Assembly (NCBI GenBank): GCA_035645555.1
Contig: DASQMI010000042.1
Location: forward strand, 1 to 16,074
Direction of reading: 5' to 3'
Origin: Lysobacter_F sp035645555
GTDB lineage: Bacteria > Pseudomonadota > Gammaproteobacteria > Xanthomonadales > Xanthomonadaceae
Length of the DNA stretch: 16,074 nt
Shown: positions 6,836 through 13,275 of the stretch, in pieces
Layout: every line of letters starts with the position of its first letter
How positions within the stretch are numbered: position 1 is the first letter of the stretch
Translations under genes and position numbers: made by a program
The notes under the pieces: model-generated
Database searches by the model: none
Seen by the model: the letters and a program-made list of their open reading frames with translations, nothing else
Told to the model about the DNA's origin: nothing

Positions 6836-7282
6836 CTATTTGCGCTTCGGCACCACGCTGATCTCGCCGTTCTCCTCGACCACCGCGTGCTCGATTTCGT
6901 CGATCCGGCGCAGACCTTCCTGGCGGCGGGCGGCCGAGACCACCTCGTCGTCGTCGACGCGCAGCTCGCGCATCAGCTCGCGGTCCGGCTTGCCGCCGCG
7001 GATCACCGCGACCGGCAGCCCGTCCAGCCATTTCGACACCGCCGGCCAGCGCTGCTTTATCAACGACAGCCCCAGGCTGGTGGCGACCATGGTCAGCACC
7101 AGCAGGAACGCGTTGGTGACCGAATGGTCCTGGTCGACCAGCGCTTCCTGGATGGTCTCGGAGATGATCAGCAGCAGCACCAGCTCGAAGTTGGTCGACT
7201 GCGCCAGGGTGCGCTTGCCGGCGATGCGGAACACCACCAGCAGGAACGCGTACACCACCAGCGCGCGCAGCACGGATTCCAT
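6836..7282 (-). CDS. DUF421 (YetF/YcaP-like) membrane protein
   Basis: A 148-residue protein with three N-terminal helices (about residues 4-20, 34-50 and 56-75) and a soluble C-terminal domain (about 84-146). The sequence FRIAGKRTLAQSTNFELVLLL (18-38) is the hallmark of DUF421 proteins (first helix end, KR(T)L, then xxFDxV-like). The GLPVAVIRGGKP segment (88-99) opens the YetF C-terminal domain, with the usual acidic RVDDDEVVSAARRQEG helix. The biochemical function of the family is not established; YetF-type proteins are reported in spore or envelope stress contexts. At 148 residues it is at the short end of the family. The start at 7282 is preceded by TAGGAG, in which the upstream gene's stop codon is part of the Shine-Dalgarno sequence, indicating translational coupling to the 7291-7797 gene. 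Confidence 0.88.
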   Translation of the reverse strand: MESVLRALVVYAFLLVVFRIAGKRTLAQSTNFELVLLLIISETIQEALVDQDHSVTNAFLLVLTMVATSLGLSLIKQRWPAVSKWLDGLPVAVIRGGKPDRELMRELRVDDDEVVSAARRQEGLRRIDEIEHAVVEENGEISVVPKRK

Positions 7283-7290
7283 CGGCGCTC

Positions 7291-7797
7291 CTACGGGTAG
7301 ACGAACTGGTTGAACTGCACGCGCGCCGCGCCGACGCCGATCCGCGCGCGCAGCGTGCCGAACCGCTGCGGGCGGAAGAACACGCGGACGCGGGTCGTGC
7401 GCTGCGGACTGCGCGCGAACGCGAACAGCAGCGCGTCGCCGTCGGCGCGCACGTGCAACGGCTCGGGTTCGAAGCGCTCCAGCTCGAGGCGCTCCAGCAC
7501 CGGACGTTCGAGCCGCAGCGTGAGCACGTCGCCCGCCGCCGCGGCCGGCGCCGCCTCGATGTCGTAATGGCTCGGCGCCTCGTAGCGCTCGAAGCGCTGG
7601 TGGCGCACGCTCGCCAGGCCCGCCGCGTCGCGCGCGGTGTTATCGCTCAGCGGGCCGTGGCCGAGCAGGCCGAGCAGCGCCGCCAGCAGCAGCAGCGCCC
7701 ACAGCACCCAGCCGATGCGCTGCAGCTTCCACTCGCGCCGCTCGTGCGCGAGGTCCTCGTGCAGCTGCAGGTCGGCGATCGACTTCCGTTCGGCCAT
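7291..7797 (-). CDS. Single-pass membrane protein of unknown function, coupled to DUF421 gene
   Basis: A 168-residue protein. A charged N-terminus with IADLQLHEDLAHERREW (7-23) precedes one transmembrane helix (about residues 27-47). A roughly 120-residue soluble region with alternating hydrophobic residues, probably beta-rich, follows to the C-terminus (ending VGAARVQFNQFVYP). By the positive-inside rule the soluble domain is likely periplasmic: the basic REWKLQR segment lies before the helix. I do not recognise a named domain. Small membrane proteins with a similar LHED start beside DUF421 genes are familiar to me from other proteobacteria, which supports a functional pair, but I cannot confirm this without a search. 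The DUF421 gene begins 8 bp after its stop, with the stop inside its ribosome binding site. The Lrp gene is 67 bp upstream on the same strand. Confidence 0.8.
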   Translation of the reverse strand: MAERKSIADLQLHEDLAHERREWKLQRIGWVLWALLLLAALLGLLGHGPLSDNTARDAAGLASVRHQRFERYEAPSHYDIEAAPAAAAGDVLTLRLERPVLERLELERFEPEPLHVRADGDALLFAFARSPQRTTRVRVFFRPQRFGTLRARIGVGAARVQFNQFVYP

Positions 7798-7820
7798 GCC
7801 GGCGGCCCGTGTCTACGGTC

Positions 7821-7866
7821 GAGCCGGTTGTACGCGCGCGGGCGGCAAAGCCGGGTGAACCGGCTC
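7821..7866. repeat. 9-bp perfect inverted repeat at the 3' end of the Lrp/AsnC gene
   Basis: Arms GAGCCGGTT (7821-7829) and AACCGGCTC (7858-7866) flank a 28-base centre. The right arm runs into the regulator's stop codon (7865-7867), and the whole structure lies between that gene and the next minus-strand gene. There is no following T-run on the minus strand, so a rho-independent terminator is only one possibility. An attenuating RNA stem between the two genes, or a binding dyad, are alternatives. Confidence 0.45.
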
Positions 7867-8341
7867 AGGGCGGCGGCAGCGGCAGCCCGCGGTAGGCCTT
7901 GACCGTACGCAGCACGAAGCTGGAGTTGACGTCGACCACCCCGGCGCGGCCGAGCAGGCCGTCCAGGAGGAAGCGCGAGAAGTGCTCCAGGTCGCGCACG
8001 ACGATGTGCAGCAGGTAATCCATCTCCCCGGTCAGCGCGTGGCAGGCGGTGACCTCCGGGCAGGCCTCGACGTGGGCGGCGAACGTGGCCACGGACTCCG
8101 GATCGTGGCGCGCCAGCTGCACGCGCACGAACGCCTGCAGGCCTAGCCCGAGGCGTTCCGGATCCAGTTCGGCGCGGTAGCCGGCGATTACCCCCTCGCG
8201 CTCCAGCCGCTGCACCCGGCGCAGGCAGGCCGACGGCGACAGGTGCACGCGCTCGGCCAGTTCGGCATTGGTCAGCCGGCCGCCGCGCTGCAGCTCGGCG
8301 AGCAGCAGCAGGTCGGTGCGATCGAGCTGCACGGTCGGCAT
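7865..8341 (-). CDS. Lrp/AsnC family transcriptional regulator
   Basis: A 158-residue protein of normal Lrp length. The N-terminal winged helix-turn-helix starts with QLDRTDLLLLAELQRGGRLTN (5-25), and its recognition region is HLSPSACLRRVQRLEREGVI (about 33-52), the classic Lrp/AsnC signature. After the linker (GYRAELDPERLGLGLQAFV) comes the RAM/AsnC ligand-binding domain, including the HALTGEMDYLLHIVVRDLE segment, where GxxDYLL is the conserved effector-binding turn. I chose the ATG at 8341, preceded by a GGAAGAA ribosome binding site, over a TTG at 8371. It is divergent from phhA with a 126-bp shared gap, so it most likely controls phhA in response to an aromatic amino acid; the ligand is inferred. 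The next same-strand gene is 67 bp away behind an inverted repeat and may be separate. Confidence 0.92.
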   Translation of the reverse strand: MPTVQLDRTDLLLLAELQRGGRLTNAELAERVHLSPSACLRRVQRLEREGVIAGYRAELDPERLGLGLQAFVRVQLARHDPESVATFAAHVEACPEVTACHALTGEMDYLLHIVVRDLEHFSRFLLDGLLGRAGVVDVNSSFVLRTVKAYRGLPLPPP

Positions 8342-8467
8342 TTTCTTCCGCTCTTGACACCACAGGCGCAAGAATCATGCGCGCTTGCCCGAGCTGTCCG
8401 CAACAACGCAAGCCCGTTGCTCGGAAAGCGCCGTACAGTAACCGTCAGGAACGCAGGAACCCGCGCC
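8342..8467. promoter_or_regulatory. Shared lrp/phhA divergent promoter and probable operator region
   Basis: The gap carries several short dyads expected for an Lrp-type operator: GCAAG at 8368-8372 facing CTTGC at 8384-8388, then CCGAG (8389-8393) and GCAAC (8400-8404) facing GTTGC (8416-8420) and CTCGG (8420-8424). For the regulator (minus strand) a plausible promoter is TTGCGG (8398-8403) and CATGAT (8374-8379) with an 18-bp spacer. For phhA a -10-like TACAGT lies at 8434-8439 without a good -35. AGGA at 8455-8458 is the phhA ribosome binding site. Binding by the Lrp-type protein is inferred from position. Confidence 0.4.
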
Positions 8468-9358
8468 ATGAACGCCCCGCCCAAGCGCGTCGAGCACCAG
8501 CTGACCGACAAGGGCTACGTGCCGGTCTACACCACCGCGGTGGTGGAGCAGCCCTACGCCAGCTACACCGCCACCGACCACGACGTGTGGGCAACGCTGT
8601 ACGCGCGCCAGCAGGAGCTGCTGGTCGGCCGCGCCAGCGAGGAGTTCCTGCGCACCCAGCGCGCGATGGAAATGACGCCGGACCGCATCCCGCGCTTCGA
8701 CGAGCTCAACCTGCGGCTGCGCAAGGCGACCGGCTGGGAGCTGGTCGGCGTGGAGGGCCTGCTGCCGGAGCTGACGTTCTTCGACCACCTCGCCCACCGG
8801 CGCTTCCCGGTCACCTGGTGGATCCGCAAGCCCGAGCAGCTCGATTACCTCAGCGAGCCGGACCTGTTCCACGACCTGTTCGGCCACGTGCCGCTGCTGA
8901 TGAACCCGGTGTTCGCCGACTACATGGAGGCGTACGGCTGCGGTGGCGTCAAGGCGCACGGCATCGGCCCAGAGGCGCTGGTCAACCTCACTCGCCTGTA
9001 CTGGTACACGGTGGAATTCGGCCTGATCCGCGACCCGCAGGGCCTGCGCATCTACGGCAGCGGCATCGTCAGCTCCAAGGGCGAGAGCCTGTACTGCCTG
9101 GAAAGCGACGCGCCGAACCGGATCGGCTTCGATCTGGAGCGGATCATGCGCACCCGCTACCGGATCGACACGTTCCAGAAGACCTACTTCGTGATCGACA
9201 GCTTCGAGCAGCTGTTCGAGGCGACCCAGCCGGACTTCACCCCCATCTACGCCAAGCTCGCCCAGCTGCCGTCGGTCCCGGCCGGCGAAGTGCTGGACGG
9301 CGACCGCGTCTACCACCGCGGCAGCGGCGAAGGCTGGCTGGCCGACGGCGACGTCTGA
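8468..9358 (+). CDS. phhA: Phenylalanine 4-monooxygenase (phenylalanine hydroxylase)
   Basis: A 296-residue monomeric bacterial-type aromatic amino acid hydroxylase that uses tetrahydropterin and O2 to convert phenylalanine to tyrosine in the cytoplasm. The non-haem iron triad is visible: His135 and His140 in FHDLFGHVPLL, and Glu183 in WYTVEFGL. YGSGIVSSKGE (196-206) is the substrate/pterin pocket segment conserved in the family. The length matches the short prokaryotic form without the ACT regulatory domain. The ATG at 8468 has AGGA nine bases upstream. The divergent Lrp/AsnC gene is its probable regulator. The usual partner, pterin-4a-carbinolamine dehydratase (phhB), is not in this window; a small unknown gene lies 143 bp downstream instead. 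A short hairpin just after the stop may end the transcript. Confidence 0.96.
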   Translation: MNAPPKRVEHQLTDKGYVPVYTTAVVEQPYASYTATDHDVWATLYARQQELLVGRASEEFLRTQRAMEMTPDRIPRFDELNLRLRKATGWELVGVEGLLPELTFFDHLAHRRFPVTWWIRKPEQLDYLSEPDLFHDLFGHVPLLMNPVFADYMEAYGCGGVKAHGIGPEALVNLTRLYWYTVEFGLIRDPQGLRIYGSGIVSSKGESLYCLESDAPNRIGFDLERIMRTRYRIDTFQKTYFVIDSFEQLFEATQPDFTPIYAKLAQLPSVPAGEVLDGDRVYHRGSGEGWLADGDV

Positions 9359-9391
9359 CCGCGCCGGAGCGCGGCTTGCCCGTTCATTTTT
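9359..9391 (+). terminator. Possible terminator after phhA
   Basis: A perfect 6-bp stem, CCGCGC (9359-9364) and GCGCGG (9369-9374) with a 4-base loop, begins directly after the phhA stop. It is followed after about 12 bases by TTCATTTTT, the only T-rich stretch in this gap. The distance between stem and T-run is longer than ideal. A second perfect stem, GCCGCC/GGCGGC at 9401-9415, follows without a T-run. Confidence 0.4.
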
Positions 9392-9501
9392 CGCGCACCC
9401 GCCGCCCGCGGCGGCAGGCGGCGTGCGCTTACACCCCCCTCACACCGGGCCCCGCAGGATCGTTCTCACCCCATGCGACCGCCCTGCGGAGCATTCGCCC
9501 C

Positions 9502-9819
9502 ATGGACAACATCAGCGCCGATGAACTGCTTCAGGAGTTGAGTTCGCTCGATGCCACGATGGCCCAGGTCGTCCGCTGCGCGGGCGTCGGGTCGATCCCG
9601 GACCTCGAGCGACGGCTGGACGCCCACGGCCGCAGCCTGCGCGTGCTGCTCGACGCCGCCGGCGCGGCGGTCGCGGCCGATACCATCGATGCCGCCAAGC
9701 GCGTGCTGATGACCGCCGAGCCCGACGCGCCGCTGATGATGCTGTCGATGGCGCGCGCCACGCTCAACGCGATGATCCGCCGCCAGGCGTCGCGCTCGAT
9801 GCCGCACAAGGTGGCCTGA
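9502..9819 (+). CDS. Small protein of unknown function
   Basis: A 105-residue soluble protein starting MDNISADELLQELSSLD. It is predicted mostly helical: an acidic N-terminal helix, a middle segment (DLERRLDAHGRSLRVLLDAAG, about 34-54), then a helix rich in Met and Ala (LMMLSMARATLNAMIRRQ, about 78-95) and a basic end. One Cys lies at residue 26. I recognise no family. The ATG at 9502 is chosen because the protein-like sequence begins there; GCGGA about 11 bases upstream is a weak ribosome binding site. It lies 143 bp after phhA, behind two hairpins, and 72 bp before fbp, so it is probably expressed independently. Coding is supported by third-position GC and an amphipathic pattern. Function is open. 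Confidence 0.62.
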   Translation: MDNISADELLQELSSLDATMAQVVRCAGVGSIPDLERRLDAHGRSLRVLLDAAGAAVAADTIDAAKRVLMTAEPDAPLMMLSMARATLNAMIRRQASRSMPHKVA

Positions 9820-9891
9820 GCCTGCCCTGCACGCGGCCCACGCGCCTTCGGCGACAATAGCGGCCTCCCCGATTTCCGCGAGGCCCGCCGC

Positions 9892-10953
9892 ATGTCGTCC
9901 CCCACGCACCACGCGCCGATTTCGCTGACCCGGTTTCTGCTCGAGGAAGAGCGTGCCGGGCGCATCAACGCCCAGCTGCGCCTGCTCATCGAGGTGGTCG
10001 CGCGCGCCTGCAAGTCGATCTCCATCGCGGTCGGCAAGGGCGCGCTCGGCGGCGTGCTGGGCGACGCCGGCCACGGCGGCGCCGCGCAGATCAACGTGCA
10101 GGGCGAGGCGCAGAAGAAGCTCGACGTGCTGTCCAACGAGATCCTGCTCGAGGCCAACGCCTGGGGCGGCCATCTGGCCGGGCTGGCGTCGGAGGAGATG
10201 GACCACGCGCAGCCGATCCCGGACGTGTATCCGCGCGGCAATTATTTGCTGCTGTTCGATCCGCTCGACGGCAGCTCCAACATCGACGTCAACATCTCGG
10301 TCGGCACCATCTTCTCGGTGCTGCGCTGCCCGGAGGGCGTGACCCAGCCGGAGGACGCGCACTACCTGCAGCCGGGCCACGCCCAGGTCGCCGCCGGCTA
10401 CACCGTGTACGGGCCGAGCACGATGCTGGTGCTGACCGTCGGCCACGGCACCCACGCGTTCACCCTCGACCGCGAGGTCGGCAGCTTCATGCTGACCGCG
10501 CGCGACCTGCGCATTCCGGAAGAGACCAAGGAATTCGCGGTCAACATGTCCAACCAGCGCTTCTGGGAGCCGCCGATGCAGGCCTACGTCGGCGACCTGC
10601 TGGCCGGCAAGGAGGGCCCGCGCGGCAAGGACTTCAACATGCGCTGGGTGGCGAGCATGGTCGCCGACGTGCACCGCATCCTGACCCGCGGCGGCATCTT
10701 CAGCTATCCGCTCGACGCCAAGTGCGCCGACAAGGGCGGCAAGCTGCGGCTGATGTACGAGGCCAACCCGATGGCGTTCCTGGTCGAGCAGGCCGGCGGC
10801 GCCGCCAGCACCGGCCGCCAGCGCATGCTCGACGTGGTGCCGAAGCATCTGCACCAGCGCGTGCCGGTGTTCCTCGGCAGCAAGCGCGAGGTCGAGACCG
10901 CGGTGCGCTACCACCTCGAGCACGACGCCGAGCGCGAGCGGCCGGCGGCGTGA
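9892..10953 (+). CDS. fbp: Fructose-1,6-bisphosphatase, class I
   Basis: A 353-residue cytoplasmic enzyme that hydrolyses fructose 1,6-bisphosphate to fructose 6-phosphate in gluconeogenesis. Metal-binding residues are clear: Glu101/Glu102 (ASEEMDH), the signature LFDPLDGSSN at 121-130 (Asp123, Asp126) and Glu290 in LMYEANPMAFLVEQAGG. GPSTMLVLT (174-182) and the DFNMRWVASMVADVHRI segment (247-263) are the conserved sugar-phosphate region. The opening SLTRFLLEEERAGRINAQLR matches class I enzymes of Xanthomonas-type bacteria as I remember them. It is slightly longer than the roughly 335-residue norm, from a small Gly/Ala-rich insert near 60-66 and a C-terminal tail. The start at 9892 follows an AT-richer ACAATAG (9853-9859) that could be part of a -10 element. 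The stop overlaps or adjoins the next gene. Confidence 0.96.
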   Translation: MSSPTHHAPISLTRFLLEEERAGRINAQLRLLIEVVARACKSISIAVGKGALGGVLGDAGHGGAAQINVQGEAQKKLDVLSNEILLEANAWGGHLAGLASEEMDHAQPIPDVYPRGNYLLLFDPLDGSSNIDVNISVGTIFSVLRCPEGVTQPEDAHYLQPGHAQVAAGYTVYGPSTMLVLTVGHGTHAFTLDREVGSFMLTARDLRIPEETKEFAVNMSNQRFWEPPMQAYVGDLLAGKEGPRGKDFNMRWVASMVADVHRILTRGGIFSYPLDAKCADKGGKLRLMYEANPMAFLVEQAGGAASTGRQRMLDVVPKHLHQRVPVFLGSKREVETAVRYHLEHDAERERPAA

Positions 10954-10958
10954 GCGCG

Positions 10959-11660
10959 ATGGGTGCGGGCGACTTCATCGAGGTGTATCCGGACGTCCTG
11001 GATGCGGCCGCCTGCGCCAGCCTGATCGCGGCGTTCGATGCCAGCGCCGCGGTCGGCCCCGGCCGCGTCGGCAGCGGCGTCATGCCGGAACTCAAGGACA
11101 GCCTCGACCTCACCATCAGCGGCCGCGCGGAGTGGCGCGAGGCCGAGGCGCAGCTCAACGCGGCGATGCTGCGCGGCCTGCTCGCCTACCTGCGGCGCTA
11201 TCCGCACACGCTGATCGCGCCGCTGATGCTGGAGACCACCGACGAGGCCGGGCAGCGCAGCCGGATCACCCCGGAGCGGCTGAAGGCGATGGACGACGAG
11301 GCGCTCGCCAGCATCGTGCGCACGGTGTTCCGACCCGGCTCGATCAACCTGCAGCGGTATGTCGCCGATCGCGGCGGTTATCCGTACTGGCATTGCGAGT
11401 TGTACCCGCGCGACCGTCACGGCGAGACGCTGCACCGCCACCTGCTGTGGACGATCTACCTCAACGACGGTTTCGACGACGGCGAGACCGAGTTTCTGTA
11501 CCAGCGCCGCAAGATCGAACCGCGCGCCGGCAGCCTGCTGATCGCGCCGGCGGCGTTCACCCACACCCACCGCGGCAACCGCCCGAAGGGACGCGACAAG
11601 TACATCGCCACCAGCTGGGTGCTGTTCCAGCGCGCCGAAGCGCTGTTCGGCGCGGCCTGA
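10959..11660 (+). CDS. 2-oxoglutarate/Fe(II)-dependent oxygenase
   Basis: A 233-residue prolyl-4-hydroxylase-like oxygenase. The double-stranded beta-helix facial triad is visible as His145 and Glu147 (YWHCELYP, an HxE form) and distal His204 in FTHTHRGN, with Lys214 ten residues later (DKYIATSWV) as the expected 2-oxoglutarate carboxylate contact. Before it, LLWTIYLND (162-170) is the conserved strand. N-terminal residues 5-80 are a helical cap. Fe(II)-dependent hydroxylation of an unknown substrate, coupled to 2-oxoglutarate decarboxylation, is the family activity. The in-frame GTG at 10950, overlapping the fbp stop as GTGA, is an alternative start giving three extra residues; I prefer ATG 10959. 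Coexpression with fbp is likely; a functional link is not evident. Its stop abuts the stop of the convergent response-regulator gene with no gap. Confidence 0.85.
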   Translation: MGAGDFIEVYPDVLDAAACASLIAAFDASAAVGPGRVGSGVMPELKDSLDLTISGRAEWREAEAQLNAAMLRGLLAYLRRYPHTLIAPLMLETTDEAGQRSRITPERLKAMDDEALASIVRTVFRPGSINLQRYVADRGGYPYWHCELYPRDRHGETLHRHLLWTIYLNDGFDDGETEFLYQRRKIEPRAGSLLIAPAAFTHTHRGNRPKGRDKYIATSWVLFQRAEALFGAA

Positions 11661-12095
11661 CTAGCCGCCCTGCGGCGATTCCATCACCAGCCAGTACAGG
11701 CCGACCTGCTTCACCGCCCAGACGAACTGGTTGAAGTCGACCGGTTTCTGGATGTAGCTGTTGACGCCGAGCGAATAGCTGGCCTGGACGTCGAACGGTT
11801 CGGCGCTGGTGGTCAGCACCACCACCGGCAGCGCCTTGGTGCGCTCGTCGTTGCGGATCGCCTGCAGCACCTCGCGGCCATCGAGCTTGGGCAGGTTCAG
11901 ATCGAGCAGCACCACCGAAGGCAGTTCGGCCGGATCGCGGTGCGCATAGCGCCCGCGCGCGAACAGGTAGTCGAGGGCCTCGGCGCCGTCGCTGACCACC
12001 ACCAGGGCGTTGGCCACCTTGGCCTCCTCGAACGCGAGCCGGGTCAGCTCGACGTCGTCGGGGTTGTCCTCAACCAGCAGGATTTCTCGAGTCAT
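11661..12095 (-). CDS. Single-domain response regulator (CheY/Rcp1-like)
   Basis: A 144-residue receiver domain with no output domain. Key residues are the acidic pair Glu9/Asp10 (LLVEDNPDDVELT), the phosphoacceptor Asp65 (VVLLDLNLPKLDG), Thr95/Thr96 (VVVLTTS) and Lys117 (YIQKPVD). The NPDDxxLT start, the extended loop (RGRYAHRDPAELPS, 47-60) and the end QFVWAVKQVGLYWLV match the Rcp1 subgroup, regulators paired with phytochrome-like or PAS kinases. The start lies inside the histidine kinase gene: the two overlap by 26 bp (12070-12095), which indicates cotranslation and cognate partnership. With no DNA-binding or enzymatic domain, output must be through protein-protein contact or phosphate relay to another protein not in this window. 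Confidence 0.93.
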   Translation of the reverse strand: MTREILLVEDNPDDVELTRLAFEEAKVANALVVVSDGAEALDYLFARGRYAHRDPAELPSVVLLDLNLPKLDGREVLQAIRNDERTKALPVVVLTTSAEPFDVQASYSLGVNSYIQKPVDFNQFVWAVKQVGLYWLVMESPQGG

Positions 12096-13209
12096 GGGCG
12101 TCCGTGGCCTGCGGCGGTGTGGCGGGAAGTTCCACGTGCAGCGTGGTGCCCGCCTCCGGTGCGGATTCCGCCCAGATCCGGCCACCATGCCGCTCGACCA
12201 CACGGTGCGCGATCGCGAGCCCGAGCCCGTGACCGCCGCCCTGGTCCGGTCCGTGCAGTCGCTGGAAGGGCTCGAACAGTTTATGCGCATAGCGCATGTC
12301 GAAACCGCTGCCTTCGTCATGCAGTTGCAGGTGCACGCGCCCGCCTGCGCGGGCGCCGCGCAGGCTCACCCGCACCGGCTGCCCCGGGCGGGCAAAACGC
12401 CAGGCGTTGTCCAGCAGCTGCATCATCAGTAGCCGCAACAGCCGCTCGTCGCCGTACGCGGTCAGGCCCGCTTCGACGTCGAGCTCGGCGTCGCGCTCCG
12501 GATAGCGGTCGCGCATCGCCATGCCGGCGAACTCCGCCAGCAGGCTGACGTCCACCGGCGCCGGCCGCAGCTCGGCCCGCCCGGCGTGCACCAGCTCGTT
12601 GAGCGAGGCGAGCAGCTCGCTCATGCGCTCGGCGGCGGCACGGATGCGCGCCAGGTGGTCGCGGCCGGCGTCGTCGAGATGCGCCCCGCAGCGTTCGTCG
12701 AGCCGCGCGGCGAAGCTCTCGATCGCCCGCACCGGCGCGCGCAGGTTGTGCGAGACGGTATCGGTGATCATCTGCAGGTTGCGCTGTGCGGCGTCCAGCG
12801 CCTGGCGCGCATCGCGCTCGCCGGAAAGATCGCGCAGCTGCAGCAGGAACGCCTCGACCTCGCCGTGCGCATCACGCAACACGCCGACGCCGACCTCGGT
12901 GCACACTTCGCCGCCGTCGCCGCGGCGCCAGCGCGCCTCAACGCGCAGCGGGCCGCCCGCGCCGCCCAGCAGCGCGCGCAGCTGCGCCTGCAGCGCCGCC
13001 GCGTCGTCGGGATGCACCGCGTCCAGCAGCGGCTGGCCGAGCAGCGCCTGCGCCGGGATGCGCAGCAGCTCCGCCAGCGCCGCATTCAGCGCACGCCAGC
13101 GCAGGTCGGGATCGAGCAGACCGGTGCCGGCGGAACAGGCGGCCAGCAGTCGACTGTCGCGGTCCTCGCCGCGCAGGGGGCCGGCATCGGTTTTCAAGGG
13201 GGCATTCAT
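12070..13209 (-). CDS. Soluble PAS-domain sensor histidine kinase
   Basis: A 379-residue kinase without transmembrane helices. Residues about 18-130 form a PAS domain (LLDPDLRWRALNAALAELL, then AVHPDD, then the RDLSGERDARQAL linker). A HisKA dimerisation domain (about 140-210) has the H-box TVSHNLRAPVRAIESF with phosphoacceptor His154. The ATPase domain shows the N-box (LLDNAWRFA, Asn268), G1 box DEGSGF (298-303), F-box FEPF (312-315) and G2 GHGLGLAI (326-333). The residue after the catalytic His is Asn155, where Asp or Glu is usual. The family phosphorylates a partner receiver; here that is the overlapping downstream gene. The PAS signal is unknown; no clear haem or flavin ligand can be claimed. 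The start at 13209 lacks a strong ribosome binding site. The radical SAM gene lies 66 bp upstream on the same strand. Confidence 0.93.
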   Translation of the reverse strand: MNAPLKTDAGPLRGEDRDSRLLAACSAGTGLLDPDLRWRALNAALAELLRIPAQALLGQPLLDAVHPDDAAALQAQLRALLGGAGGPLRVEARWRRGDGGEVCTEVGVGVLRDAHGEVEAFLLQLRDLSGERDARQALDAAQRNLQMITDTVSHNLRAPVRAIESFAARLDERCGAHLDDAGRDHLARIRAAAERMSELLASLNELVHAGRAELRPAPVDVSLLAEFAGMAMRDRYPERDAELDVEAGLTAYGDERLLRLLMMQLLDNAWRFARPGQPVRVSLRGARAGGRVHLQLHDEGSGFDMRYAHKLFEPFQRLHGPDQGGGHGLGLAIAHRVVERHGGRIWAESAPEAGTTLHVELPATPPQATDAHDSRNPAG

Positions 13210-13246
13210 CGCCGGACGGCCGAGTCGCGTGAAGTCTATCCAAAGG

Positions 13247-13260
13247 CGGCGTGAGCGCCG
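13247..13260 (-). terminator. Weak hairpin between radical SAM and kinase genes
   Basis: A 5-bp perfect stem (CGGCG 13247-13251, CGCCG 13256-13260) with a 4-base loop follows the radical SAM stop by 15 bases on the minus strand and is followed by CCTTTGG. It has no true T-run, so read-through into the kinase gene is likely. Confidence 0.25.
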
Positions 13261-13275
13261 GGTGGATATCCTGGC

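Noticed and set aside
8354..8359. TTGACA on the plus strand as the -35 of phhA
   Set aside because: No -10-like hexamer occurs 15-19 bases downstream, and it lies just outside the start of the divergent regulator gene. Probably chance.
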